Shown here in pieces: positions 53,375 to 62,641 of a stretch of DNA of 64,000 nt. This stretch comes from Paenibacillus gyeongsangnamensis (GTDB taxonomy: Bacteria > Bacillota > Bacilli > Paenibacillales > NBRC-103111). Position numbers and translations under genes: made by a program. The DNA is taken from NCBI RefSeq assembly GCF_027533625.1, contig NZ_JAQAGZ010000026.1, positions 1 to 64,000 of the forward strand, read 5' to 3'. Under the pieces are notes generated by a model. That model did not search any database. It saw nothing but the letters and a program-made list of their open reading frames with translations, and was not told the DNA's origin. Position 1 is the stretch's first letter; each line of letters begins with the position of its first letter.

Positions 53375-53711
53375 TCAGCATTCCTGGCCGTTTAGTTTCG
53401 CCAGAATTTGTTTTGCATACCAATCCCAATCAGCATCGTCTGTGTTAATTTCCAATGTAGGAATTTGAGATTGTTGCGCATAGTTACGTAATTGTTCCTG
53501 AATCTCTAAGTTTTAAGAGATTGATATGTTCGTCCTGTTTCAAAGACCTGAGGGTACCGTGATCTTGATGCAAAATTTGCGAATAGTGTTCGCTTACTGC
53601 GATCATAGTTCTTTCGACATTTGAGGTCTGACTATGTACTTTCTTTAACGCAGACAAAACAGATGTTTTGCCTGCCGTGGATAATCCTTCAACAATTATT
53701 CCTTGAATCAA
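53375..53711 (-). pseudogene. P-loop kinase-like protein with internal deletion
   Basis: TTG 53711 follows AGAGGTGA and reads IQGIIVEGLSTAGKTSVLSA (Walker A GLSTAGKTS), then ALKKVHSQTSNVERTMIA and LRSLKQDEHINLLK. After a junction near 53510 the continuation EIQEQLRNYAQQSQIPTLEI and DDADWDWYAKQILAKL is one base out of frame and ends at 53375. The middle of the kinase is deleted. It resembles (d)NMP kinase-like ATPases of Bacillales. Confidence 0.6.
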
Positions 53712-53894
53712 TATTTCACCTCTTCTGTTCAGGATCACAAAACTAAGTACAACTTACCATATATTTCAATCCCATTCCTACACATTCCTGCCATTAAACT
53801 CTCGACATTCAAAATCCTCATTCCTGATGTAGAAGTGTTATAATGAAAAAGATTCAAGATACCATTCAATAACGAAAAGGAGAGAGCAAATCCG

Positions 53895-54782
53895 ATGAAT
53901 ACAAAGCAATTGGACCGAATCCATACTGGAAAGGGGTTTATAGCGGCCTTAGACCAAAGCGGGGGGAGTACACCTAAGGCTCTCTTGCAGTATGGCATTA
54001 AGGAAAACAGCTATTCCAATGATGAAGAAATGTATGCATTGATACATGAGATGAGAACTCGTATTATCAAGAGCCCCGCGTTTGATTCCCAGTTCATTTT
54101 GGGTGCGATCTTATTTGAGAACACAATGGATCGATCCATTGACGGGCAATTTACCGCTGATTATCTTTGGGAAAAGAAAGGCATCGTTCCTTTTCTAAAA
54201 GTCGATAAAGGGCTTGCCGATCTTGAAGACGGAGTTCAGCTCATGAAGCCCATTTTCGGTCTAAACGACCTTTTGAAGCGGGCGGTTGAACGAAACATTT
54301 TTGGGACAAAAATGCGCTCGGTTATTAAGGAAGCCAATCCGGTCGGAATAAGAAAAGTGGTTGAGCAACAGTTTGCCATCGGTAATCAAATCATTGAGAT
54401 GGGGCTGGTTCCGATTATCGAACCGGAAGTTGATATTCACAGCGCGGATAAGGCAACATCGGAAAAACGATTAAAAGATGAGATTTTCGAGCATTTATCT
54501 ACCCTTGGCAAAGACGTAAAAGTCATGCTTAAACTCTCCATACCGACGGAAGACAATTTCTACAGTGATTTGATGGAGGATCCGCATGTTGTACGGGTCG
54601 TGGCTTTGTCAGGCGGGTACACGCAAGAGGAAGCCAATGAAAAGCTAGCACGTAATCATGGTTTGATCGCCAGTTTCTCCCGTGCATTGTCGGAGGGCCT
54701 TACCGCAGGGCAAACGCACGACGAATTCAACGTGATGTTGTCACAATCCATTCAGGAGATTTATGAAGCTTCTATTAAATAA
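53895..54782 (+). CDS. fda: class I fructose-bisphosphate aldolase
   Basis: A 295-residue glycolytic aldolase of the bacterial class I type. KGFIAALDQSGGSTPKALL is the N-terminal signature, GILFENTMD-like AILFENTMDRSIDG and the Schiff-base Lys in VKVMLKLSIPTE (about 210) followed by RVVALSGGYTQEEA. It cleaves fructose 1,6-bisphosphate in the cytoplasm without a metal. AAAGGAGAGAGC precedes ATG 53895. It is monocistronic, with the repeat copy C hairpin 15 bp downstream, which may also act as terminator. Confidence 0.95.
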   Translation: MNTKQLDRIHTGKGFIAALDQSGGSTPKALLQYGIKENSYSNDEEMYALIHEMRTRIIKSPAFDSQFILGAILFENTMDRSIDGQFTADYLWEKKGIVPFLKVDKGLADLEDGVQLMKPIFGLNDLLKRAVERNIFGTKMRSVIKEANPVGIRKVVEQQFAIGNQIIEMGLVPIIEPEVDIHSADKATSEKRLKDEIFEHLSTLGKDVKVMLKLSIPTEDNFYSDLMEDPHVVRVVALSGGYTQEEANEKLARNHGLIASFSRALSEGLTAGQTHDEFNVMLSQSIQEIYEASIK

Positions 54783-54795
54783 GGGAAATGAACAG

Positions 54796-54853
54796 GGCTG
54801 CCGATCATGCCGGCAGCCTGTGTCATTCTGTTATCGTACCCATTAGCCGAACG
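54796..54853. repeat. dispersed intergenic repeat, copy C
   Basis: GGCTGCC-gatcatgcc-GGCAGCC hairpin (54797-54819) followed at 54831-54847 by TTATCGTACCCATTAGC. It has the same architecture as the copies at 56285, 57287 and 62642. Confidence 0.65.
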
Positions 54854-54918
54854 AATAATCCTACTTATAGGCTAGAAGGAGCTGCCGCAACAGCTCCCTC
54901 AATGAATTGGATTTATTT

Positions 54919-55155
54919 TTAATTATCATTCCCTAAAAATACTAGTCCACCGATTCCCAATACAGTTAATGTAACAAGGAAACCTATTAATAAGAATCCC
55001 ACGCTTCCAACGAGAACCAACGCCTTAGGAAATATAAGTAATGCCAGTACCCCAAGCACGATGAAAAAAAGTATAGATTTAAAAGTAATCCTAATTAGTT
55101 TCCAAATGAAAACTGCAATAACTATTCCAATGATAATATGTATCAAATGATGCAT
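54919..55155 (-). CDS. small hydrophobic membrane protein
   Basis: A 78-residue protein from ATG 55155 with three hydrophobic helices (LIHIIIGIVIAVFIWKL, ILFFIVLGVLALLIF, VGFLLIGFLVTLTVLGIGG) and short tails. No family is recognised. AAGGGA lies 9 nt before the ATG; a TTG three codons upstream is the other possible start. It lies close downstream of the SLH-protein gene, on the same strand. Confidence 0.55.
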   Translation of the reverse strand: MHHLIHIIIGIVIAVFIWKLIRITFKSILFFIVLGVLALLIFPKALVLVGSVGFLLIGFLVTLTVLGIGGLVFLGNDN

Positions 55156-55190
55156 AATGGTCAATCCCTTCAGCTATATCTAACCGGGTA

Positions 55191-56009
55191 TTACTTTCCA
55201 TAAGTGCTGCCTGTAACCGAGCTATCACCATAGGTGCTTCCGCTAACCGTAGTAGAACCCGACGGAACGCTAACAACGATATTCATATCGGATATACGAT
55301 CCAGAAGAGCCGCGGACTCAGCACGGGTTAATGTGCGGTCCGGATTGAATCGTCCTTGGTCATCTCCTTGGATCAAATTGTTTTGTACAGCGGTAGCTAC
55401 ATAAGGACGAAGTACACTTGCAATATTGTCTGCATCCTTAAATTTACTGTGTAGCAGTTGATCAGCAGAACCAGCGTCCATCAATTGTATGGTAGGGTTC
55501 AATTTCAGAAGTACTTTGACTAGGGTAACCGTCACATCTTGTCTTTGTGCCCCCTCCGCAGGGTGGAAGTCATAGCCGCCGTTGAGATCTTTAAAGGCAT
55601 CGAAATAATCCTTGGTTGCTTCTACAACACTAAATGACCAACGTTTTTGCGGTACGTCGTTAAAATCTTGCACGGTGGACGTGTTTTTCAAATTGAACAT
55701 TCTCGCCACCATCGCTGCGAATTGCTCGCGGGTCACGTGCTGATCAGGATTGAAGTTGTGATTCTCATCCCCTTGGAGGACGCCTTTGCTCACGAGATCT
55801 TTTATGTATTTTTCTGCCCAGTGGCCTCCAATGTCCACTAGATTAATGTTGAAATTGTTTTCCACCTTCGTGTTGTTATCAATTTTGATTTGATTATGGT
55901 TACCCTTGATGTGAATATTGCCTGTGCCGTTATTGTCGGCTGCGAAAGCCGGTACAGCGGAGAGTGACAAAATGGAGAATACAGATACGGTAGCCAATAA
56001 CTTTTTCAT
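55191..56009 (-). CDS. S-layer-homology (SLH) domain protein
   Basis: A 272-residue exported protein. The signal peptide is residues 1-23 (TVSVFSILSLSAVPAFAAD). A short Asn-rich segment (IHIKGNHNQIKIDNNTKVEN) is followed by SLH repeats: IGGHWAEKYIKDLVSKGVLQ with GDENHNFNPDQHVTREQFAA, a degenerate middle repeat, and a third with DDQGRFNPDRTLTRAESAAL. The C-terminus is Ser/Thr/Gly-rich (SGSTTVSGSTYGDSSVTGS). SLH domains anchor proteins to pyruvylated wall polysaccharide. GGATGG precedes the start. Confidence 0.9.
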   Translation of the reverse strand: MKKLLATVSVFSILSLSAVPAFAADNNGTGNIHIKGNHNQIKIDNNTKVENNFNINLVDIGGHWAEKYIKDLVSKGVLQGDENHNFNPDQHVTREQFAAMVARMFNLKNTSTVQDFNDVPQKRWSFSVVEATKDYFDAFKDLNGGYDFHPAEGAQRQDVTVTLVKVLLKLNPTIQLMDAGSADQLLHSKFKDADNIASVLRPYVATAVQNNLIQGDDQGRFNPDRTLTRAESAALLDRISDMNIVVSVPSGSTTVSGSTYGDSSVTGSTYGK

Positions 56010-56271
56010 AATTATTCATCCCATCCTTTGATTGTTTTTTCTTACACTATTTGATTCGGAAGAACTAGATCGATTTTTGAGGGTAGTTCTATAGTTTAAT
56101 ATATTTATTTTTTTCGGGGCATTTTGTAATACTTTTGACACATATTTCTGGATTTGTGGTTCAAAATTAGTTTTGAAATACGCTATCTACAACGGGTTTG
56201 TAAATCTTTCTGCGGGATAATATGCATTTTTTATTTCCATATAGAGATTCCCCATTAAAACTAATCTGCCC

Positions 56272-56396
56272 ATTATCGCAACAAGGCTGCCGATTATCTC
56301 CGCGGCAGCCTCGATGTCATGGATGATTACCTCTCGTTACCCGTTAATTCAACGGCATTATTTAAACGGTTTTCTCCGTTAGCACAACCGCGGAGT
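56272..56396. repeat. dispersed intergenic repeat, copy D
   Basis: GGCTGCCG..CGGCAGCC hairpin (56285-56310) and tail CTCTCGTTACCCGTTAATTC (56331-56350). A second tail-like GTTTTCTCCGTTAGCAC follows at 56368-56384. Confidence 0.6.
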
Positions 56397-56397
56397 A

Positions 56398-56572
56398 TTA
56401 TCCTTCTATGGGCATATTAGGACCCCTTAAATCCAATTGATAAAAAGCAAGATCCAGCCATTTATCAAATTTGTATCCTGCTTTTTTTATTACTCCGCAA
56501 TATTCAAATCCCAATCTTTCGTGGAGCTTTATACTTATCTCATTTGCTGCATCGATTCCAGCAACAAAGCTG
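56398..56572 (-). pseudogene. GNAT acetyltransferase, C-terminal remnant
   Basis: The minus strand reads FAGIDAANEISIKLHERLGF, EYCGVIKKAGYKFDKWLDLA and FYQLDLRGP, ending TAA at 56398. This is the final strand-helix unit of phosphinothricin-acetyltransferase-like GNAT proteins (acetyl-CoA-side LHERLGF). The junction at about 56572 runs into a LysR-type gene. Confidence 0.65.
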
Positions 56573-57213
56573 TCCATTTCCTCTCAACATTACAGTTTTG
56601 CAATAGAGGCTTTTGCAAGTCTGATGAATTTTTTTGCTGAACGGAATTATGAGTTGACAATTCGGGAAGGAAAAACAAGCGATGTGATTGAAGACGTTTA
56701 CGCAAGCAGAAGTATCCTTGGGATTTTATTTCTAACCGATCTAAACAAGAATTTTTTTGAGCGTTATTTTATCTCGAAATCATTAACGTTTACTCCCCTC
56801 GCTTCAATGAGGCAGCACGTCTTTCTACGAAAAGAGCATCCTCTAGCCCTTCTCGAGCTCATACCTTAGAGCAGTTGAAGGAATATCCTTATCTGACCTA
56901 CCAAAAGGACGACGTACTGCTCCATTTTGCGGAAGAAGCCATCAATATGGATAAAATCGGGAAATTGGTCTATCTAAAGGATAGAGGCACAATGAATGAT
57001 CTCCTCTCCAATACAGATGGATACAATCTTGGAACAGGCTGTATCGTCAGAAATTATATGAACCCAAATATTATTTCTATCCCCTTGGATGTAGGATATC
57101 AGATTCAAGTGGGCTATGTGAAACGAAATGATATATTTTTGCCAGAAGAAATTTTAGTTTATATCGATTTATTGTCAGAGGCTTTGGAAAAGTCTAAACC
57201 GAAAAGTCTATAA
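56572..57213 (+). pseudogene. LysR-type regulator, effector domain only, frameshifted
   Basis: From about 56572 the plus strand reads SSQHYSFAIEAFASLMNFFA, DVYASRSILGILFLTDLNKN and HVFLRKEHPLALLE. A one-base shift near 56865 is followed by EQLKEYPYLTYQKDDVLLHF, GYNLGTGCIVRNYMNP and VYIDLLSEALEKSK to the stop at 57213. This is the LysR substrate-binding domain. The N-terminal HTH is replaced by the acetyltransferase remnant. Confidence 0.7.
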
Positions 57214-57629
57214 AATTCGCGTACTTGGTTCTAATCGTTATAAAATAAGGGACCACAACTACATTATCCTGACGGTTAAGTTAACAAAGGCTGCCGATCA
57301 TTCGCGGCAGCCTTGTCGAGTATTGCGCTATCGTTACCCGTTAGCGTAGAGCCAGTTGGATTACATGTTTTTTTTTAGTCAGAATGATTTCCAACGGCTC
57401 GTTTTCGAGTATCAAACAGAAATAGTTCGTCGACCCATATAGATTTCAAGTTCCGATATTGCTTTATACTCTCCTAATTCAAGATGTTGTTTAAAAGTAT
57501 TCAAAGAAGTTATGATATCCTTAGAGTTTTCGTAATGCGACCATGTGACATCAGTATTTGGCAAGTACTATACTGGTGCTTTGGAATACAGCTACTCCCT
57601 TCGTAATAGCTCTCCCGAATGGTTATGAT
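57214..57629. other. intergenic with repeat copy E and a coding remnant
   Basis: Besides the repeat at 57287-57346, the minus strand at 57412-57570 reads NTDVTWSHYENSKDIITSLN, TFKQHLELGEYKAISELEIY and ends TGA at 57412. It looks like the C-terminal end of an unknown protein with no start. Nothing else is seen. Confidence 0.35.
57287..57352. repeat. dispersed intergenic repeat, copy E
   Basis: AAGGCTGCCG-atcatt-CGCGGCAGCCTT hairpin (57287-57314) and tail GCTATCGTTACCCGTTAGCG (57327-57346). Confidence 0.7.
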
Positions 57630-58457
57630 TTATACAGAAGGCCTCACACCATGAAGAAGATCCCATGTATTTAGTCCGAATGTGTATTGAAAATGCGGGT
57701 AATCAACAAGGGTCCTAAAAGTTCCGCCCCATTGCAATCCTACTTGTTGTCCAAAATGTCCCATTCTTACAAACTTCTGAGGATCATTGGATTGGATGCC
57801 GTTTTCATAAGGCGCAGCGTCAAAGGCCAATCCCCAGTTGTGATAAGAGTCTCCACCTCTGGCATTCGTAACTACATACCCTGGCATCCATCTGCCCTGA
57901 GCAAACAATCGATCTTGTTCGTCCCAACTTCTAAATGCCGTGTATATTCGCACATCCAAGTTATGTGCCCGCGTTAACTCCAGAAATCTTCTAGCAAGGA
58001 CAGCAACGTGCGGATGTAGCGAGCGTAGATCACTTGAACTCGGACGGTATTCATAATTGTCCCTTGGGTATGGATCAAACAATCTTCGTCGTGACCTAGG
58101 CTCGACGATGCCTGACGAATAAAGTCCGTTGACCGTTTGGAACCTGTGCACCGCATTTGTAGTCGCCGCTCCAAACCATCCGTCTAGGTATCCGGCATGA
58201 TGACCTCTGGCATTCAATAGCTTTTGTACTACCTTGACTTGTTCCAGCAATACTTTCCATGTGACGGGGCCGACAATTCCATCAGGGTTTATTTCAAACC
58301 GGTCCTGAAAATTTTTTGTTGCCTCACTTGTCTTAATATCAAAAACACCATTAAGCACAAATCCATTAAAATTAAGTGCTAGTCCGTTTAAATTCATTTG
58401 AAGCAATTTTACATAATGACCAGTGGACCCTAATTGAATGATTGGCAAAACTGGCAT
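57630..58457 (-). CDS. peptidoglycan-binding M15 peptidase
   Basis: A 275-residue wall hydrolase. Two peptidoglycan-binding repeats come first (residues about 8-70, LGSTGHYVKLLQMNLNGL.. NPDGIVGPVTWKVLL; and about 72-120, VQKLLNARGHHAGYLDGWFG). An M15C peptidase domain (about 145-265) follows, with YTAFRSWDEQDRLFAQGR, the zinc ligands in SYHNWGLAFDAAP and DYPHFQYT. This is an L-alanyl-D-glutamate or D-Ala-D-Ala peptidase type, as in CwlK/VanY or phage endolysins. No signal peptide is present, so it may be released by lysis or belong to a phage or sporulation context. Confidence 0.85.
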   Translation of the reverse strand: MPVLPIIQLGSTGHYVKLLQMNLNGLALNFNGFVLNGVFDIKTSEATKNFQDRFEINPDGIVGPVTWKVLLEQVKVVQKLLNARGHHAGYLDGWFGAATTNAVHRFQTVNGLYSSGIVEPRSRRRLFDPYPRDNYEYRPSSSDLRSLHPHVAVLARRFLELTRAHNLDVRIYTAFRSWDEQDRLFAQGRWMPGYVVTNARGGDSYHNWGLAFDAAPYENGIQSNDPQKFVRMGHFGQQVGLQWGGTFRTLVDYPHFQYTFGLNTWDLLHGVRPSV

Positions 58458-58552
58458 GAATGGACCCCCCCACCATCATTACCTTCTACATGGTAATGTA
58501 TGGGCGGTTACATTGTCCTGTTACTTTTGTAAGTGTGTGAATATAAAAGAAA

Positions 58553-59482
58553 TTACCACCATTTTTTTCTCTTAAAGAAATACCACATGGATACAATCAG
58601 AATAATCATTAATCCCCAGACATATTCGTATCCATAATTCCAAGAATATTCGGGTATATTTTTTAGGTTCATTCCATACAACCCAACAATAAAAGACAAT
58701 GGCAGAAAAATGGTACTGAAAATCGTAAGGGTCTTCATTATTTCATTCATGCGGTCCGACTTCATCGAAATTTGCATATCCAGCAGTCCAGTCAAAGAGT
58801 CTCGGAAAATATCAATCGAATCTAACACTCTTGAAATATGATCGAAAATATCGACAAAATATATATCTCCCTCCGCACTCATGTAAGGAAACTGTTGGTG
58901 GGTGATACTGCCGATTACAGTGCGTTCCTCAACAAATATTCTTCTCAAACTGTGAATCACCCGCTTTAGGTGGAAAACATCCTGCGCAATTTTTGCATAT
59001 GGATTCTCATGGATGGCGACTTCCCATTCTTCGACTTTATCTTCGATATGGTCGGCCAATTGGGCATATTCATCCACACATCGATCCAAAATATGATATA
59101 ATATTTGGCCTGAATAGTTCATCTTCCCTTCATACTTCTGCAACTCGTCATAAAGCTTATCCAAAACAGGGATATCTTCCTGATAAATTGAAATCACATA
59201 ATTTGAGCCAATGACTAATGCAATTTCTTGGGCTTGATATACTTCGTTTACAGCGAAAAACGAAATAAAGATATTGTCTTTGTATTTATCCATTTTTGGC
59301 CGTTGGTTTAACTTAATACAGTCTTCGATCATCAAACTATGACATTGGAACAAGTCTTCCAAAACATGTCGGATCTCCTGTTCATTGGGTGACCTTAAAC
59401 GAATCCAGACCACCTCATCCTCTGAGGGCTTCCTTATTTTTTCCGTAAAGAATCGATGATTGGATTTATTATAAATGAGCAT
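58553..59482 (-). CDS. corA: CorA-family magnesium transporter
   Basis: A 309-residue cation channel. A large cytoplasmic N-terminal domain with a long stalk helix (LYDELQKYEGKMNYSGQILY onwards) leads to two C-terminal transmembrane helices, with the diagnostic GMN in IVGLYGMNLKNIPEYSW and a basic tail FFKRKKWW. It forms a homopentamer for Mg2+ (or Co2+/Ni2+) uptake. AGGAGTGATATT precedes ATG 59482. The DUF4337 gene lies 48 bp upstream on the same strand. Confidence 0.95.
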   Translation of the reverse strand: MLIYNKSNHRFFTEKIRKPSEDEVVWIRLRSPNEQEIRHVLEDLFQCHSLMIEDCIKLNQRPKMDKYKDNIFISFFAVNEVYQAQEIALVIGSNYVISIYQEDIPVLDKLYDELQKYEGKMNYSGQILYHILDRCVDEYAQLADHIEDKVEEWEVAIHENPYAKIAQDVFHLKRVIHSLRRIFVEERTVIGSITHQQFPYMSAEGDIYFVDIFDHISRVLDSIDIFRDSLTGLLDMQISMKSDRMNEIMKTLTIFSTIFLPLSFIVGLYGMNLKNIPEYSWNYGYEYVWGLMIILIVSMWYFFKRKKWW

Positions 59483-59530
59483 AATATCACTCCTGAACTT
59501 TTATAAACGATAATAAACGATGGATTTTTG

Positions 59531-60157
59531 TTATTTGATTAGCAGCGGGACAAGGTAGATTAGCCCTATAGCAGCAATTCCTATACTTCCAAACCAAAGT
59601 ACCTTCTTCTTGAGAAGGCTTGAAACCGATGCTAGCACGATAGCAATTTGTAAAAAAATGATTGCCATTCCTGAGTTATGATGTTTGTGTACCAAATCAC
59701 TTGTTTCTTTCATTTTTTCATCACGCTGCTTTTCTAACTCATTCGCTTTGGTCTGAATGTCATTTTTCTCCGCATCGTATCTCTTTGTATTCGTATCAAA
59801 CTCTTTGGATAGTGCAGAAGCTGCAGGAGTCGAATTTAAGCTGGAGATTTGGGACTGGGTTTTATAAAGTTCACCTTTAATGCTTTTCGCTTGATAAAAG
59901 GCCCACTGATCTGACGCTTGTGCCTGTAGTAAAACTGCCTGATCCATCTGCAATAGTGTATCGGTAGTAACTTGGCTTTCCTTCATTCCTCCAAGTGCGG
60001 TAAATACGGCATATATGCTAATGGTAATCGCAATCCAATTGTTGAATTTACTACGCTCTGCTTCTTCTTTACGATGCTGTTCTTCCTTCTCCTCTAATTC
60101 TTTAACTTCCTCTTCTACTTTTTCTAAGGGATTCTCGATTCCAAAGTTCTCTTCCAT
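59531..60157 (-). CDS. DUF4337-type membrane protein
   Basis: A 208-residue protein with an acidic N-terminal coiled coil (KVEEEVKELEEKEEQHRKEE), one helix (FNNWIAITISIYAVFTALGG), a long charged coiled-coil middle with DQAVLLQAQASDQWAFYQAK, and two C-terminal helices. The SDQWAFYQAKS segment is the hallmark of DUF4337; function is unknown. TTGGAGGAAATC precedes the ATG. It may be co-transcribed with corA. Confidence 0.8.
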   Translation of the reverse strand: MEENFGIENPLEKVEEEVKELEEKEEQHRKEEAERSKFNNWIAITISIYAVFTALGGMKESQVTTDTLLQMDQAVLLQAQASDQWAFYQAKSIKGELYKTQSQISSLNSTPAASALSKEFDTNTKRYDAEKNDIQTKANELEKQRDEKMKETSDLVHKHHNSGMAIIFLQIAIVLASVSSLLKKKVLWFGSIGIAAIGLIYLVPLLIK

Positions 60158-60276
60158 TCATGATTTCCTCCAAGCATTAGTATGTGAATTATTTTATCAC
60201 AATCTGACTTCTAATTCCGTGGTAATATGGTCGGGAACTAGAGGGAACCGCAACTAATGTTGTAGACTAAATAATT

Positions 60277-60600
60277 AGGGCTTCCTGAACGACTCCTAAA
60301 CGCCAAAGTATAGCTGGCGGCACTCTGACAGCGGAATAAAGCCAACTCCAGCAGAAGGCAAAAAGAACTCTCAGCTTTCGCAAGTTCATAACCAGGAATT
60401 GTTTCGCAATGACCGTCTCGCTCGTCGCTGCAAGGCGTGCTTGAATACGCCCAAGTCCATACTTGCGCTTGCCTTCGCCAAATATGCCTTCGACGGCATT
60501 TCGATCACCAGCGTCCTGTTTTACTAGGCGGCGTCTCTCTCTTGAAGGGACGGCCCAGGGCAGGCCCGCTAAGCCGTTATGCCGTGTGACTTGCAGAACG
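60277..60600 (-). mobile_element. IS5-type element, 3' end remnant
   Basis: AGGGCTTCCTGAA at 60277-60289 matches the IS5-type terminal repeat at 21834 with one change, again preceded by TAATTA. From about 60560 leftwards the minus strand encodes LVKQDAGDRNAVEGIFGEGK, RKYGLGRIQARLAATSETVI and AKQFLVMNL, the C-terminal block of a transposase related to 21949-23476 (which has FGEGKRKLGLGRIRARGAET). Only the end survives. Confidence 0.7.
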
Positions 60601-60943
60601 CTCGATTCTCGCGGGTACGGTAAATTTGATATGGGCGTTCATTACTCCACTATCCTGCCCTTTCAACTACAGAAAGAGACCTACAGCTCATGCTGCGGGT
60701 CTAAAAGGTTTATATATTAAAAAGGGGGGCAAGTTTTATTATAATCTTAGTTCATTAACACAGTTTAAAAATCAGGTTGCATTTTTATTACAGATTTCTT
60801 CACGACGATGTTGCTGTAATCGTTCTCCATTAGAACGGGCTGCCGTTGTTGTCGTCAGTCTGGTATCGTTATGCTAACGTTCCCGTTAGCTCAGTAAGTT
60901 TTCAAGATGCATTCATCCCTTAAATTCCAATGACCTAAATGAT
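60601..60943. other. intergenic with repeat copy F
   Basis: No gene is seen. It contains ATCGTTCTCCATTAGAACGGGCTGCCG.. in pieces and the tail TATCGTTATGCTAACG followed by TTCCCGTTAGCTCAG (60863-60894), a double form of the dispersed repeat. Confidence 0.45.
60818..60894. repeat. dispersed intergenic repeat, copy F
   Basis: ATCGTTCTCCATTAG (60818-60833), GGCTGCCG and TATCGTTATGCTAACG plus TTCCCGTTAGC (60863-60889) repeat the elements of the family in rearranged form. Confidence 0.5.
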
Positions 60944-61807
60944 TTACATTTTATGGATCGATAGCCCATTCAACACATAAGGCTCCCCTGGAGCGAGGAC
61001 ATGGAATCTGCTCTCCGAACCGTCAATCGCAGGGGACAGCTTCCCCGGATCCCCGTTAAAAGCCAGCACATCCGGGCCATCGTATGTACCGTAATGATGT
61101 GCAATAATTTCGGCGGAAGCGAGCGTATTGGCCAGTTTAACCGCATTCTCGATCCCAAAATGATATGGATCGTTCGATACGTCGAGCAGCAGGAGATCGA
61201 CTCCGCTCATTTCTAGATGTTCAGGTAAAAGACGAGAGTCTCCCGTATACCAGATCGTGCCGTCAGGAGTCCTGATCAGAAAGCCGCAGCAGTCTTCCGG
61301 CCCATAAGGCGGACCATATTTTTCCGGATTGAGATTTTGCCAGGAGTGATCAACACGGGTAAACGTAATTTCAACATCGCCTATTCTCATTGTTTCATCA
61401 ATTCGGAAAGATCGGCATTTATTCTCAGGTATTCCTAAATTCGCAAGCTCCTGCACGACAACAGCGGGACCGGCGTATAACCCGCCGGTGCGAATAAGTG
61501 CCGGTGCCGTGACTGGAGCCAAATGATCGTCATCCAGATGCGAATAGAGAATGGCGTCTAGCCTTGGCACCTCGGTAGCGACTATAGGTAAAGGCACCAG
61601 CATGCGATGGCCAAGCTCGCAAATATCCGGGGAGCCTGGTTTCATCGTAAGGACGGGATCAATCATAATTAACGTACCGCGGGAATTAATCAGAAACCCG
61701 GCACCTGACAACCACCAAACCGAGGTCTTGTCCGATCTGGAAAAAGCTTCGGCCGTGATGGGCTTGGTGGCTGGAGCGATGACCTGTGAACAGTTTCCTT
61801 GCGTCAT
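60944..61807 (-). CDS. MBL-fold metallo-hydrolase (UlaG/RomA-like)
   Basis: A 287-residue metallo-beta-lactamase-fold enzyme. Zinc ligands lie in the non-classical SHLDDDHLAP motif (about 88-97), FTRVDHSWQN, WYTGDSR and AEIIAHHYGTYDG. INSRGTLIMIDPVL is the strand before the metal site. UlaG-like members hydrolyse lactones or phosphodiesters. The substrate is unknown. It stands alone on the minus strand with weak ribosome site GAGTGG. Confidence 0.8.
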   Translation of the reverse strand: MTQGNCSQVIAPATKPITAEAFSRSDKTSVWWLSGAGFLINSRGTLIMIDPVLTMKPGSPDICELGHRMLVPLPIVATEVPRLDAILYSHLDDDHLAPVTAPALIRTGGLYAGPAVVVQELANLGIPENKCRSFRIDETMRIGDVEITFTRVDHSWQNLNPEKYGPPYGPEDCCGFLIRTPDGTIWYTGDSRLLPEHLEMSGVDLLLLDVSNDPYHFGIENAVKLANTLASAEIIAHHYGTYDGPDVLAFNGDPGKLSPAIDGSESRFHVLAPGEPYVLNGLSIHKM

Positions 61808-61875
61808 ATAATTAATCCACTCCCATTTAGTTTATTGATTTCGTTCAAGCTTCGTTCCACAGACGGCGACCATTT

Positions 61876-61968
61876 TCAAAGCTGATACGCGTAGCACTTC
61901 AATTGTTCAAATTCGATGGAAATATAGCCGTCGAACCCGAATTGTTTAAAGTCTTTTTGGTTCAACAT
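61876..61968 (-). pseudogene. xylose-isomerase-like TIM barrel, C-terminal remnant
   Basis: The minus strand reads LNQKDFKQFGFDGYISIEFE followed by QLKCYAYQL and TGA at 61876. It is the last barrel strand (GYISIEFE carries the metal Glu position) of a sugar phosphate isomerase/epimerase. The preceding part is gone. Confidence 0.5.
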
Positions 61969-62054
61969 ATATATATATTTGGCAGCTTTATTGTATATGT
62001 GTAATTCAGCTCTTGTACTAGGTGCGTGGCGACCTGCTCGATGTTAGATAATTA

Positions 62055-62076
62055 CGCTATCGTCTTCGTTAGCTTA
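62055..62076. repeat. dispersed intergenic repeat, tail only (copy G)
   Basis: GCTATCGTCTTCGTTAGCTTAG matches the conserved tail of the repeat family; no hairpin precedes it. Confidence 0.5.
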
Positions 62077-62157
62077 GTCCGTTCAAACCTTTTTAAAATT
62101 TAGGCTATGTTATCATTTGTGTTATTTTAAGTATACTATGTAAAAACATATTGCGAC

Positions 62158-62523
62158 TTGGATGGCGATTTATTTGAGTCCAGGTTTTCTATTATTTTTG
62201 AAGAAAACTGTCTTACGATTGTATTCCTATTTTCCGGAGTAAATTATTACTTTCTTTCATTGTTTATTGCAAGCTTATATGATACTCATAATAAATTGGT
62301 GGGTGGTCCAGCAACAATGATTGTAGCCTTGGGAGCAGGACCTATCATTGCTCTAGCGTTATGGATAATAACTAGCATTACTTTGTATTGGTGTTTGAAA
62401 AAAAAATTTAATGTAGTAAGCTCACTTATCGTTGTGACGCACTTATTATGGCTACTAGGTCTTTTAATCCTTTTTTCTACAGTGCTTGTCGAGCATCATT
62501 TAGCACGAATTAATTCCAATTGA
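62158..62523 (+). CDS. hypothetical membrane protein
   Basis: A 121-codon frame from TTG 62158 with three or four hydrophobic segments (LTIVFLFSGVNYYFLSLFIA, IVALGAGPIIALALWIITS, LIVVTHLLWLLGLLILFS) and a polar tail. No family is recognised. The ribosome site is weak (GCGACTTGG region), so the exact start is unsure, but the hydrophobic periodicity argues for a real protein. Confidence 0.45.
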   Translation: MDGDLFESRFSIIFEENCLTIVFLFSGVNYYFLSLFIASLYDTHNKLVGGPATMIVALGAGPIIALALWIITSITLYWCLKKKFNVVSSLIVVTHLLWLLGLLILFSTVLVEHHLARINSN

Positions 62524-62641
62524 AAATCAACATTGAACAATAACAGAGCCAAAATTTAAAAACTGCAAACTCAAGAAAGTACACTTTTAATTTATAATAG
62601 TGTTCCATATTAAGTAATCTATACCTTTTCACTATGCTGTC

